Origin: Trichomonas vaginalis G3
Lineage: Eukaryota > Parabasalia > Trichomonadida > Trichomonadidae
Direction: 5' to 3'
Length of the DNA: 64,000 nt
Assembly: GCF_026262505.1 (NCBI RefSeq)
Contig: NC_067208.1
Location: 15,509,962-15,573,961, forward strand
Shown here: piece after piece, positions 1-7,731 of the stretch
How positions within the stretch are numbered: position 1 is the stretch's first letter
How the letters are laid out: each line of letters starts with the position of its first letter
Program-made: the position numbers and the translations under genes
The notes under the pieces: model-generated
Databases searched by the model: none
Seen by the model: the letters and a program-made list of their open reading frames with translations, nothing else
Told to the model about the DNA's origin: nothing

Positions 1-175
1 TGAGGAACTCACCTTTAAGTCCCTTCATCTCTGACATAAGACTAAGTTGGAGAGTCTTAATGGTGTTTGTCAGATGAGCTTTCAATTGGGCAATTTGAAT
101 TTGAACTGGGCGCTTGTCTGGCAACCTTGAAAGGACATCTTCCATTGAGTTTGGCTTCGGTGCTTGTTCGGACAT
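1..175 (-). CDS. Unknown protein, 5' part only (Polinton A)
   Basis: The minus strand opens with an ATG at 175 (MSEQAPKPNSMEDVLSRLP...) and stays open to the window edge, giving at least 58 residues. The visible part is hydrophilic and helical with regularly spaced Leu and Ile. It lies just upstream of, and on the same strand as, the coiled-coil gene at 208-792, so it is probably another accessory gene of the element. No family recognised. Confidence 0.5.
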   Translation of the reverse strand, partial: MSEQAPKPNSMEDVLSRLPDKRPVQIQIAQLKAHLTNTIKTLQLSLMSEMKGLKGEFL

Positions 176-207
176 CGAAAAAATGAAGTGGTTTGAGAAT
201 GACGGTT

Positions 208-792
208 TTACTTCAAAAAGCTTGTTATGACAGTTAAGTCATACAACAAGTTTAAAATAATATCTTGTTCTTCTTCTGAACGTTTGTTGTCTCTTCCGAT
301 AAAAGTTTCGAACATGAGAACCAAAAAACGTTTTTTGAGATTGCGGAAGAGTTCAGGCAAACGTTCATATTCTGGATATGTTGGGAGCAGTTCAAAACAT
401 CTGAGCTGACTTTCGGACAAAATTGGGACAATGTCAGAAAATTCATCTTTGGTCGGACTGCTTGAAGGTAAGTCCCTTACATGTAAGTAGCTCTGGTAAA
501 GTCTTCTCATTTCTGCTAACTTTTGGAGTATAGCTTCGTAATTTAAGAGTTTTAATTTTAATTGTCTTATTCCACTCTTTACTTTTAAACGGTAACTATC
601 CATGAGGTCAAGGGTTGCTTTAGTTGCCTTAAGTGGAGCTATCTGTTCCTTGACTTCTGCAATTTTGGTTGCAATTGTGGTTTGAGCTCCTTCAAGTTCG
701 CCGTCTATGTCGTTCTCAACACCTTCAACCATAGCTTGAAACTCTTCATCGGTCCATTGAGCTTGGTGTGGGACGAATTTAACTTGCTTCAT
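208..792 (-). CDS. Coiled-coil protein, 194 aa (Polinton A)
   Basis: Uninterrupted ORF of 194 residues. Residues about 30-100 are rich in Lys, Glu, Ala and Leu in heptad-like spacing (ATKIAEVKEQIAPLKATKATL), which suggests a coiled coil. The C-terminal half is more globular, with aromatic residues. No enzymatic motif is visible. It belongs to the accessory block of element A, has no counterpart in the visible parts of B, C or D, and I do not recognise its family. Confidence 0.55.
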   Translation of the reverse strand: MKQVKFVPHQAQWTDEEFQAMVEGVENDIDGELEGAQTTIATKIAEVKEQIAPLKATKATLDLMDSYRLKVKSGIRQLKLKLLNYEAILQKLAEMRRLYQSYLHVRDLPSSSPTKDEFSDIVPILSESQLRCFELLPTYPEYERLPELFRNLKKRFLVLMFETFIGRDNKRSEEEQDIILNLLYDLTVITSFLK

Positions 793-840
793 TCAAAAAA
801 TGAAAAAAATGTTTTTACTCTAAACGTGCCATATAGATGT

Positions 841-1215
841 TTACTGAACTGGTTGGATGTCGCCTTCTGAGGTTATGTAGAACGGCTGACCCGAGAAGTG
901 AAGGAGAGACTGAATTGCCAATTTCATATGGGGTAGGGGGTTCTCCTTGTTTGGTATTTTTATCCAAGGACGTTTGTTTAGGAACTTAACAAGAGCTTCT
1001 CTTTTGGCGTCCTTTATGTCGTCGTAGGCTGTCCCGTCTGGTATTTGAATTGGAATTCCGGTCGAAGTCTCGAGATTCAAGGCAGCCCTTCCAGAAATAC
1101 TGGTGAACTTGACCTTGGGCTTCATTACCTTGCGCAAGTAGTCTTTTACGCAGTCGTTAAGTTCAATGAGGTAAATTGCCTCGTCAAATCCTTCTGGCAT
1201 TCCGAGTCCTTCCAT
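841..1215 (-). CDS. Unknown protein, about 124 aa, divergent from the P/Q-rich gene (Polinton A)
   Basis: Minus-strand ORF. I place the start at 1215 (MEGLGMPEGFDE); an in-frame ATG at 1200 is the alternative. The longer open frame upstream is only read-through of the short repeats at 1216-1432. The protein is Lys-rich with no recognised motif. A remnant of its N-terminus (GLGMPEG) reappears in B around 25,391-25,470 next to the same repeat array, so gene and array travel together. It is divergent from the gene at 1439-2032. Confidence 0.5.
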   Translation of the reverse strand: MEGLGMPEGFDEAIYLIELNDCVKDYLRKVMKPKVKFTSISGRAALNLETSTGIPIQIPDGTAYDDIKDAKREALVKFLNKRPWIKIPNKENPLPHMKLAIQSLLHFSGQPFYITSEGDIQPVQ

Positions 1216-1432
1216 CCGACAGGAAAATATTTTCCCGACAACTGGAAAAAATTTTCCGGACAAAGGGAAAAATTTTTCCCGACGACAGGAAGAACTCTTC
1301 CATTTGTCCGTCCGTAAACCATTCAAATTTTCGAAAATTGAGAACTTTTTGGTCGAACTTCAGAAAACTTTTCCTTCCGACAGAAAAGGTTTTTCCTTCC
1401 GACAGGAAAAGTTTTTCCTTCCGACAGGACAC
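1216..1432. repeat. Iteron-like array of about 22-24-bp palindromic units (Polinton A)
   Basis: Short units of the type TTTTCCTTCCGACAGGAAAA, imperfectly palindromic (TTTTCC...GGAAAA), lie on both sides of an AT-rich spacer that contains the perfect palindrome AATTTTCGAAAATT at about 1327-1340. The array occupies the divergent intergenic space between the genes at 841-1215 and 1439-2032. All reading frames are open through it, which explains several spurious long ORFs. The same arrangement occurs in B at 25,040-25,400. Confidence 0.8.
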
Positions 1433-1438
1433 AAACGG

Positions 1439-2032
1439 ATGACTGACGTTCCTCTTCCTGAATGCCTTCCAAAGCCAGAAGAACCGAAAGCTGCAGAACC
1501 ACAACAGTCTCCTCAGCAACCACAACAACCTCAGTTCCAGCAAGTACCTCCGAATTACTACCAATTTCCACCTCAAGGTTACTACCCACCACAAGGCTTC
1601 CCGAACTACCCTCCTCAGCCTATGCCTTACTTCCCCAACCCTTGGTTGTTCCAGCAAGCTCCACCCCAGCAATTCCAATCTCAATCCCAATCGAAGAGAG
1701 ACCAAGAGTTCGAAGAAGGTCTGAACCGTTTACGCAAAGATTATGCCACAGCCCCTATGGAAGATGACATGCTTTCAGTCTCTTCCCTAAGGTCGACCAA
1801 TTCGACTCGTACCACAGATTCGGTTCGTGACCGTGACGACTACCTCAAGCAGTCTGAGAGACTCTTCATCCTACAACCATTTACAGTTGGAGCACTCAAG
1901 AACATGCGCAATTACGAAGGTCAAACACCATCTGGAGACCGCAAAACAGACGTGCTTACAAGAGCAGTCCAACTGGTCAAGACAAAGACTGAGATAGTCG
2001 ACTTCATTCTTGCAGCTTGCCCATACAAGTAA
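1439..2032 (+). CDS. P/Q-rich protein, 197 aa (Polinton A)
   Basis: The start is set at 1439 (MTDVPLPECLPKPEEP) because a remnant in B begins at the equivalent place (MSDVPPTESIPKPED) and the longer upstream frame is repeat read-through. Residues 15-85 are a low-complexity Pro/Gln/Tyr tract (QQPQQPQFQQVPPNYYQFPP). Residues 90-197 look folded, with a Ser/Thr/Arg-rich segment followed by a helical C-terminus. It lies immediately downstream of the palindromic repeat array. No function is assigned; a virion or scaffold role would be a guess. Confidence 0.55.
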   Translation: MTDVPLPECLPKPEEPKAAEPQQSPQQPQQPQFQQVPPNYYQFPPQGYYPPQGFPNYPPQPMPYFPNPWLFQQAPPQQFQSQSQSKRDQEFEEGLNRLRKDYATAPMEDDMLSVSSLRSTNSTRTTDSVRDRDDYLKQSERLFILQPFTVGALKNMRNYEGQTPSGDRKTDVLTRAVQLVKTKTEIVDFILAACPYK

Positions 2033-2060
2033 AAAAATAAACAATTACGAATTAAACTTT

Positions 2061-2261
2061 TTACTCTTTCTTTTCTGAGTTGTTTAGAGCTGGTTTCTCT
2101 TGTAGGAACCTTTCGTACTCTTCCATGGTCATGTAATTGCGAATTTGGTACGCAATTCCAGGTTCGTTGTTTTTGAACCTTATGTATGTAACGCTTCCAT
2201 CCTCCTCAGGGAAGTAAGCTGCTAACATCTGACCAAGTTTTCTCGGTGACTCGGAGCTCAT
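2061..2261 (-). CDS. Small unknown protein, 66 aa (Polinton A)
   Basis: Start placed at 2261 (MSSESPRKLGQML); an upstream in-frame ATG (MTFLMSSES) is less likely because two neighbouring genes also begin MSE near a conserved GTGTCA or GTGACA-containing leader. The product is hydrophilic and acidic with an Arg/Lys-containing C-terminus (NNSEKKE). It is one of three small tandem genes between the P/Q-rich gene and the ATPase. No family recognised. Confidence 0.5.
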   Translation of the reverse strand: MSSESPRKLGQMLAAYFPEEDGSVTYIRFKNNEPGIAYQIRNYMTMEEYERFLQEKPALNNSEKKE

Positions 2262-2297
2262 TAAAAATGTCACTTTTTAAACGTTAAGTTTTTAGTC

Positions 2298-2486
2298 TTA
2301 TTTTACCCTTTGTTTTTCAAGGTAGTATTGGACTGCAATTTCTCCAAATTCTCTGTGTCGGAGTTCTTCAGCATTTTCCAAGGTGTACCTGGAGAACTCA
2401 AAGAAGTTGTCAAGATCATACTGCCATGCTGCTCGTCTGAGTTCGTCGGTATTTTGGAAGTGTTGCACCTTCAAGTCTTCGGACAT
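2298..2486 (-). CDS. Small unknown protein, 62 aa (Polinton A)
   Basis: Uninterrupted 62-residue ORF (MSEDLKVQHFQNTDELRRAAW...), mostly helical and charged. It is preceded by a leader with AAAAAGTGTCATTTTT like those of its neighbours at 2061-2261 and 2511-2786, which supports a real tandem gene set. No motif recognised. The genes of this set have no equivalent after the ATPase in B. Confidence 0.5.
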   Translation of the reverse strand: MSEDLKVQHFQNTDELRRAAWQYDLDNFFEFSRYTLENAEELRHREFGEIAVQYYLEKQRVK

Positions 2487-2510
2487 GAAAAAAATGACAC
2501 TTTTTAAAAG

Positions 2511-2786
2511 TTATTTTTTATTCAAAGCTTCTTTCACAGGTCCGATGTAAAAGTTGTGAAAATTGGAAAACTCTTGCATGAATTCAAGCTTGCCCATTTT
2601 ACGGTCTCTCCATTGTTCGTACCAATGCGTTACGAATAATGTAATAATTTGACCGTCAACGGTGTTCGTATCCCGAGTTCTATACATACGATGCCACGTA
2701 GAAAAGATATCTTCAGCTGTGTAGGGTGGTTCAAGCTTACACACTTCTACCATGAACTGGAAAATTTCGGGCATTTCCTCACTCAT
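2511..2786 (-). CDS. Unknown protein, 91 aa (Polinton A)
   Basis: Start chosen at 2786 (MSEEMPEIFQFMVEVC) because the upstream part of the open frame overlaps the leader with the ATTTTTATC motif seen before many genes of these elements. The protein is aromatic-rich (WYEQWRD, FSNFHNFYIG). It lies 32 bp downstream of the ATPase stop on the same strand. Unknown family. Confidence 0.5.
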   Translation of the reverse strand: MSEEMPEIFQFMVEVCKLEPPYTAEDIFSTWHRMYRTRDTNTVDGQIITLFVTHWYEQWRDRKMGKLEFMQEFSNFHNFYIGPVKEALNKK

Positions 2787-2818
2787 TGAAAGTGTCACTT
2801 TTACAACGATAAAAATTT

Positions 2819-3692
2819 TCAAGCTTGACTTTTTACAATTTGAACTTTGTTCGCGTAGATATGAATTCTGAGAGAAGTATGAGGGTCTTGTATGACTTTA
2901 TACTTCTCCCAGAGTTCATGTCTGTCAAACTTACCTGCCATGGACTCTTTCATAAGTTCCATGAAATCGTCTTCGGACAATCCGGGGAAAAGTATTATGT
3001 CAGTAAGTATTCTTTTAACATCCTTACTTAAACTCTTGGCTGTCTGTACACAAATGACAACTGAAATGTTAAAGTGTCTGAGCTTCTTGAGAATTCGACA
3101 CATATCTTGTTCTCTATTCTTTAACAAAGGATGAGAAGCAAAGTCATCTAAGATAAGAAGACACCTATGAGGGTAAGTCTTCCATCGTAAGATTGCAATT
3201 CTTCGAAATGTATTCTATCTCTTTCTGTTTGTTTCTGAAGTGTTTCTTCTCTAATATTCTCTGCATTTCCTCATTTGGGTCTTTAAACTTAGAATTTATA
3301 TACTCATTTATAGCATTATACTTCAAAACTCTTCTTTGGTACTTCTTTATCCAATCTAACAACTCAGAGTCTTTTATACATACTAACTTAGACTTCTTTA
3401 TAATATCTTTGAACGAATTGACGGTTTGGTCAAATTGACCCGAAGTACTACAAATGACAACCAACTCATAGAATGGGTTCTTCTCATCCAGTTCTTGTTG
3501 TTGTGCAGCCATTTTAAGATAAGTGAAAGTCTTACCCGACCCAGGTGGTGCAATTAGACCTGTTATACCATTCTGAGCAAATAAGAACTTGTCATGTATA
3601 GGTTTTATCTGAGCATTTTCTAACTTCCTCTTGTTCTTGTTTAAAACATTCTCAATTTTTTTGTCAATGTCAGCAAACTTTTTTTCTAACAT
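2819..3692 (-). pseudogene. FtsK/HerA-type DNA-packaging ATPase (Polinton A)
   Basis: Packaging ATPase of the A32/FtsK-HerA class, expected to pump the element's DNA into capsids. A Walker A motif (GLIAPPGSGKTF) lies about 55 residues from the start, a Walker B-like LLILDDFASHP follows in the middle third, and VVICVQTAKSLSKDV is a plausible sensor region. I start it at 3692 (MLEKKFADIDKK), 36 bp from the divergent gene at 3729, because longer frames overlap that gene. The copy is broken, about one break. The same gene is in B (24,068-24,949) and begins in D (63,901). Confidence 0.85.
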
Positions 3693-3728
3693 ATTTTTAG
3701 AAAAATTAAAATTTTTATCTTTTAGAAA

Positions 3729-4172
3729 ATGTCTAGTGATTTCGCTATCTATATTCGAGACAAACTTTTTGACAGCAAAACATCTGTCGACCATAAAATC
3801 TTACATAGTGTAAACAAGAAAGGTGAATTTGTTCTAAAGTTCTGTTTCTGGGAATATGACAAGAACCATAAAACATTAAGCAGAGCAGTCTTAAAATTTG
3901 TCAATGACAGACTTGTTGACAGAGATGACGCCGATTGGAAAGATGAAGTCCAACAAAAGTTCTTAGAATGCAAAGAAGACACATGCGCTGTTCTTGAAGA
4001 TGAAATAGAAAACAGAATAGATGAGCTATTAAAGGACAAAGAACTTTTACATAAATATGGTTGCGACAAGTTCGACGTCTCACCACCAGAAAAGAAGAAG
4101 AAAGAAAAGAAAGTAGAAGAAGAGAAGAAAGAACCAGAGCCAGTTCCAGAGAAAAAGAAATTTGACATGTAA
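3729..4172 (+). CDS. Unknown protein with K/E-rich tail, 147 aa (Polinton A)
   Basis: Whole ORF. Residues 1-110 look folded (MSSDFAIYIRDKLFD..., KGEFVLKFCFWEYDK). Residues 112-147 are a highly charged Lys/Glu/Pro tail (KKKKEKKVEEEKKEPEP) ending KKKFDM. It is divergent from the ATPase across a 36-bp spacer and convergent with the candidate ssDNA-binding gene at 4189-4607. Copies occur in B (23,573-24,031) and D (63,411-63,864) at the same place. Family not recognised. Confidence 0.65.
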   Translation: MSSDFAIYIRDKLFDSKTSVDHKILHSVNKKGEFVLKFCFWEYDKNHKTLSRAVLKFVNDRLVDRDDADWKDEVQQKFLECKEDTCAVLEDEIENRIDELLKDKELLHKYGCDKFDVSPPEKKKKEKKVEEEKKEPEPVPEKKKFDM

Positions 4173-4188
4173 AAATAAAATTTTATTT

Positions 4189-4607
4189 TTAGAACATTTC
4201 TGGGTCAATGTCAATGTTCTCTTCCTCTTTAGGAGTAAACACTGGCTTAGATTCTAAAATCTTTTTACCCAATTTACCTTGAACTTCTACAACTTTTAGA
4301 CTCATAATTTCATAGTCGTCTGTCTTCTTTGGTTCATAAGGTATAACAAGTTTGTATGCTTTGCCTTCTTTAAGGTTTGAGAACCTTCTGTCAAAACTTT
4401 CTTTGACTGTTAACAAACCTTCTATGTCTAAGTCTTCAAATTTCGCACCATTTTTAGTCACAATAGCAAACTTAACTGGTTCGATGTTCCAAACTTTGCT
4501 GAATGAAGACTTTTCAAAATGGTAGAAGTAAACATTCAATATGTGAATGGGTCTAGTTCTTCTTTAAGTCCTGACATGTACTTATTTACTGAGATGAATT
4601 TTGCCAT
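4189..4607 (-). pseudogene. Candidate ssDNA-binding protein (Polinton A)
   Basis: Counterpart of the whole 139-residue gene at 23,137-23,556 in B. It carries the same acidic C-terminal tail ending DIDPEMF, placed directly after the helicase gene. The copy is broken. Function is inferred from tail and position only; see the B copy. Confidence 0.55.
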
Positions 4608-4644
4608 CTTTTCTATCGGATAAAAAAATATTTTTTTTAAAATT

Positions 4645-5884
4645 TTACTCAGAAAAAATTTTCTTTGTATATACACCATTCTGAACATCTAAAAGACTTT
4701 TGACATTTGCAAGAATGTTCGTTTAGAAGCTGCCATATAACCATATTCTTGACAATATTGTTTATATTCATCATATAAAGACTTTTCATCTAATGACACA
4801 AAGTCAGTTTCATCTATGAACAGTTCATATACACTCTTGTTTGCTTCTAACAATGTTTGTCTCTCTTCGGTATGTGGAATTTGTCTTGGATTGAACTTAG
4901 AAATATCTAATGTCATGAAATATGAGAAAACAAGTGGGTTGTAAAAGTCAGATGTCAAACATTCTGACAAAGCGTCAAAATATTCAGTATCTTGCATATG
5001 AGAATCTGACGTTCTGACAACTACATATCTTCTGTCAGAACTTTCGAACTTCATCGGAACAGCATTGTTTGAAACCATTATGAAGTTTGCAACATTCTCA
5101 CAAACTCTTGAGTCTTTATACTTTCTTTCAACAACTCCAACTTTGTCTGTTATAAGACTCTTCAAAAGCATCTGAGTTTAAAAACTTTTTGTTGTATCTA
5201 TACTTTGAAGTTCGTTACATACTATAAGTTTCATATTCTCAATTGAGAGTTAAATTTACCGCAGATGTTTTCTAAGTTTGTCATATTCGGATTCGAATAA
5301 CCTTTCTAACAGTTTGCACAAAATATCTGTAAAGAATGTGTTCTTACCAGTTCCTTGTTTTCCAATTATAATATGAGAGCAGTTTCATTCTTAGCACTTG
5401 GATGTTGTAAGATGTTTGCAAACCAACATAAGATATACTCATAAACCTTTTCGTTTCCATTGCATATAATTTCTTTGACATGGTCTAACCAAGCTTCTAT
5501 AATATTTTCTTTCCATTCTACTTGTTCGTATTTATATCCAGTGAAGATAGAAAGAAGTTTGGAGAAGGTGTATAGAACTTTATAACCACGAACTGAAAAA
5601 TCTTCAAGTTTTGACAATAAGATATCCAAGCATCTAACATCTTCATGCCAACTTGTACGACTTTTATTTTCTTAAGTTTCTGTCTACATTCTTGTTCAGA
5701 CACTATTGCTGCTCTTGGTTTGTTAAACAACATCCCATTCTTTCATAACATAACATTCTGGGGCAGAGTCGACATAAAATGACTAAACGTTTCAAATTCT
5801 CGACTGCTTTGTTATAGTCTCGAAATGGACACATATTTCTGAATGCTTGGAAGTCATAAAAATCTGAACATCTATTCTGTACAT
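4645..5884 (-). pseudogene. SF3/D5-type replicative helicase (Polinton A)
   Basis: Superfamily 3 helicase relative of the poxvirus D5/virophage type, expected to unwind DNA for element replication. Visible motifs include Walker B-like MKLIVCNEL and motif C-like NFIMVSNNAVPM; the Walker A GKQGTGKNT is clearest in B. The leader has TTTTTATAAAAATG at the start codon. The copy is broken, with several breaks. The gene order penton candidate, helicase, ssDNA-binding candidate is the same in A, B and D. Confidence 0.8.
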
Positions 5885-5911
5885 TTTTATAAAAATAAAA
5901 AAAATTTTTTT

Positions 5912-6707
5912 TTATTCTTGACTTTGTTGTTCCATTTGTTGCATTTGTTGTTCTTGAGCTATTTGTTGTTGAAGTTGTTCTTGTAATACAATACTTTCAC
6001 CAGTTGCATCTTCCAATTCGAAACTTTCTGCCGTCATTGACAAATACATAGGACATAAAAGTTTTACAGGAACAAAGTTTGGCGTCAACTAATGTCAACG
6101 TTATACTTGCCAAAGTGTTTGAGTTCACTAAGGTTGAAAATTCTGCATTCGAATGAACAATAGGCAAACCACAGAGAAAGTATTGTTTATACGCATAAGT
6201 ATCTTTTGTCATAATAGTTTCTGTCGACATTCGAATAACACTTTGAACCTAAGTTTGAAACAATAATATAAGATTGGTGTGCTTAATGTCAATGGAATAG
6301 ACATTCCTTGTATGACACCTTTTCTGTTATAGGAAACTGTTGGTAGTAAAACCAGATATAAGTTTTGTATTATAGCTCATATCATTAATAGTAAACTCAG
6401 TCGGACATCCAAACATAATGAAACCTGCTCTAGTTGCAGCACATGTTACACCCGTACTTAAAGTATTAAAATAAGTCAACAAAACCTGTTGGTGGTATAT
6501 CTGAGTAAGTATCTTCAAAGGAGTATTTTTTACCATTCACAACAATAAAGTCTTCTGGTGTCAAAAGAAAAAACAGGCTTTAGTCGTCATTGTGTTTAAG
6601 GTTAGTTTACAATATCGTCCTTGAGGACTTTGTAAGTTTGTTGTTATAGAATTATATGACTCAGGGTTTTTAGTCGTAATAGTATAAACCATTATGTCTT
6701 CTGCCAT
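5912..6707 (-). pseudogene. Candidate minor capsid (penton-type) protein (Polinton A)
   Basis: About 265 codons, starting MAEDIMVYTITTKNPES and ending in a Gln-rich tail (QEQQ repeats). Beta-rich composition (alternating Thr, Val, Phe) and a place in the capsid block fit the single jelly-roll minor capsid protein known from other Polintons, but no diagnostic motif was found, so this is inference. The copy is broken, with a few breaks. Counterparts: 21,022-21,834 (B) and 60,891-61,689 (D). Confidence 0.45.
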
Positions 6708-6711
6708 TTAC

Positions 6712-7293
6712 TTAGCAAATAAATTTTAATGAAATGTTGTGGTCGTTAAATATTTTTATAACGTCTGGGAAACTATATTTTAAGTTCAACGTTTCACCTC
6801 CTTTCATAACGTATATCTTGTCAATGACATTATATGAAACACCACAGCAACTAATGTCGGGTTCTATTTCTTTGATGTTTATATCGTCTGCCTCTGTCAA
6901 AAGTTTCAATAGTTCTTTCAAAACTTCATGAGGTGCAATGACATATGAGTTCACTTTTACAGGGTTGTGTTCGACCAAGTTTAACATTATACTTAAAGCT
7001 TGACAAATCTTCTCCTGAGTTTGAAGTTTGTCTTTCAGTTGTTGGTAGTCGTTTCGAATATCTGCAACAGAACTTAAGTCTCTGTTAACTTCAGGATATG
7101 TTGGTTGTTCTTTTACAGGAACTATTGTTATACCATCTTGGTCTTCGTATGGTTTCCCCATTTCAACATCTCTGTCTTTGACATTGACAATAACACTTTG
7201 ACTGTTTGTTTGAGTTGGTGAATTTAACTTCACATCTGCCACCGCCATTAAACCTTTTGAAACACTTACGCTTCTATTTTTCAGAAATGACAT
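6712..7293 (-). CDS. Unknown capsid-block protein, 193 aa (Polinton A)
   Basis: Start set at 7293 (MSFLKNRSVSVSKG), 18 bp from the divergent gene at 7312; the longer open frame upstream runs antisense through that gene and is rejected. Residues 60-110 contain a helical stretch (DYQQLKDKLQTQEKICQALS) and residues 120-193 look globular. The copy looks whole. Counterparts at 20,198-20,778 (B) and 60,310-60,886 (D). Family not recognised; the position suggests a virion or assembly role. Confidence 0.6.
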   Translation of the reverse strand: MSFLKNRSVSVSKGLMAVADVKLNSPTQTNSQSVIVNVKDRDVEMGKPYEDQDGITIVPVKEQPTYPEVNRDLSSVADIRNDYQQLKDKLQTQEKICQALSIMLNLVEHNPVKVNSYVIAPHEVLKELLKLLTEADDINIKEIEPDISCCGVSYNVIDKIYVMKGGETLNLKYSFPDVIKIFNDHNISLKFIC

Positions 7294-7311
7294 TTTACTT
7301 AGAATAAAAAG
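7294..7311. promoter_or_regulatory. 18-bp divergent promoter spacer (Polinton A)
   Basis: Only TTTACTTAGAATAAAAAG separates the two divergent ATGs at 7293 and 7312. Read on the minus strand it gives CTTTTTATTCTAAGTAAA before ATG, matching the TTTTTAY leader motif of many other genes in these elements. Equivalent spacers occur at 20,179-20,197 (B) and 60,290-60,309 (D). Confidence 0.6.
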
Positions 7312-7731
7312 ATGGACGTATTCGGATATCTCTTTGAATTGAAGCAGAACAAAGTTTATACTCACAAACAATACAAATACATTGACAGAATAGTTCTTTA
7401 CACAAACAATGGAAAATGTTATAGAATAGCAATATTTGCTGAACCTAAATATTTTCATAAAGCAAAGAAAGTTGGTATAACCGAAATGGTGAAAGTTCTT
7501 GACGTTGACAAAAATATAACAACAAAACTGACCGATATTACTAAAGGAAAGTTTATAATACAATATTATGTCAAAACAGGTGTCATAACTATTTACGATG
7601 GTGAGAAAAGTGTCAAAGAACAACTTACTGACCTGCTGCCAAAATCTGCTCGATGGAAGCTGTCGTTATGCCAATCTGAGGAGCCCCAGCAGGTTTCATC
7701 GAACGAATCTTCAAAAGAGCATCTTCCGTGA
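7312..7731 (+). CDS. Unknown protein convergent with the major capsid gene, 139 aa (Polinton A)
   Basis: Whole ORF (MDVFGYLFELKQNKVYTHKQ...), basic and beta-rich in its first 100 residues. Its last 35 codons lie antisense to the 3' end of the major capsid gene (7625-9232), an overlap of 107 bp seen again in B (19,757-20,178) and D (59,868-60,289). It shares an 18-bp divergent spacer with the gene at 6712-7293. Family not recognised. Confidence 0.6.
   Translation: MDVFGYLFELKQNKVYTHKQYKYIDRIVLYTNNGKCYRIAIFAEPKYFHKAKKVGITEMVKVLDVDKNITTKLTDITKGKFIIQYYVKTGVITIYDGEKSVKEQLTDLLPKSARWKLSLCQSEEPQQVSSNESSKEHLP

Noticed and set aside
3693-3794. Upstream extension of the ATPase frame
   Set aside because: It overlaps the divergent gene starting at 3729; the internal MLEKK start is conserved in B and D.
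7294-7623. N-terminal extension of the minus-strand gene at 6712-7293
   Set aside because: It runs antisense through the divergent gene at 7312-7731; the MSFLKN start with the TTTTTATTCTAAG leader is shared by B and D.
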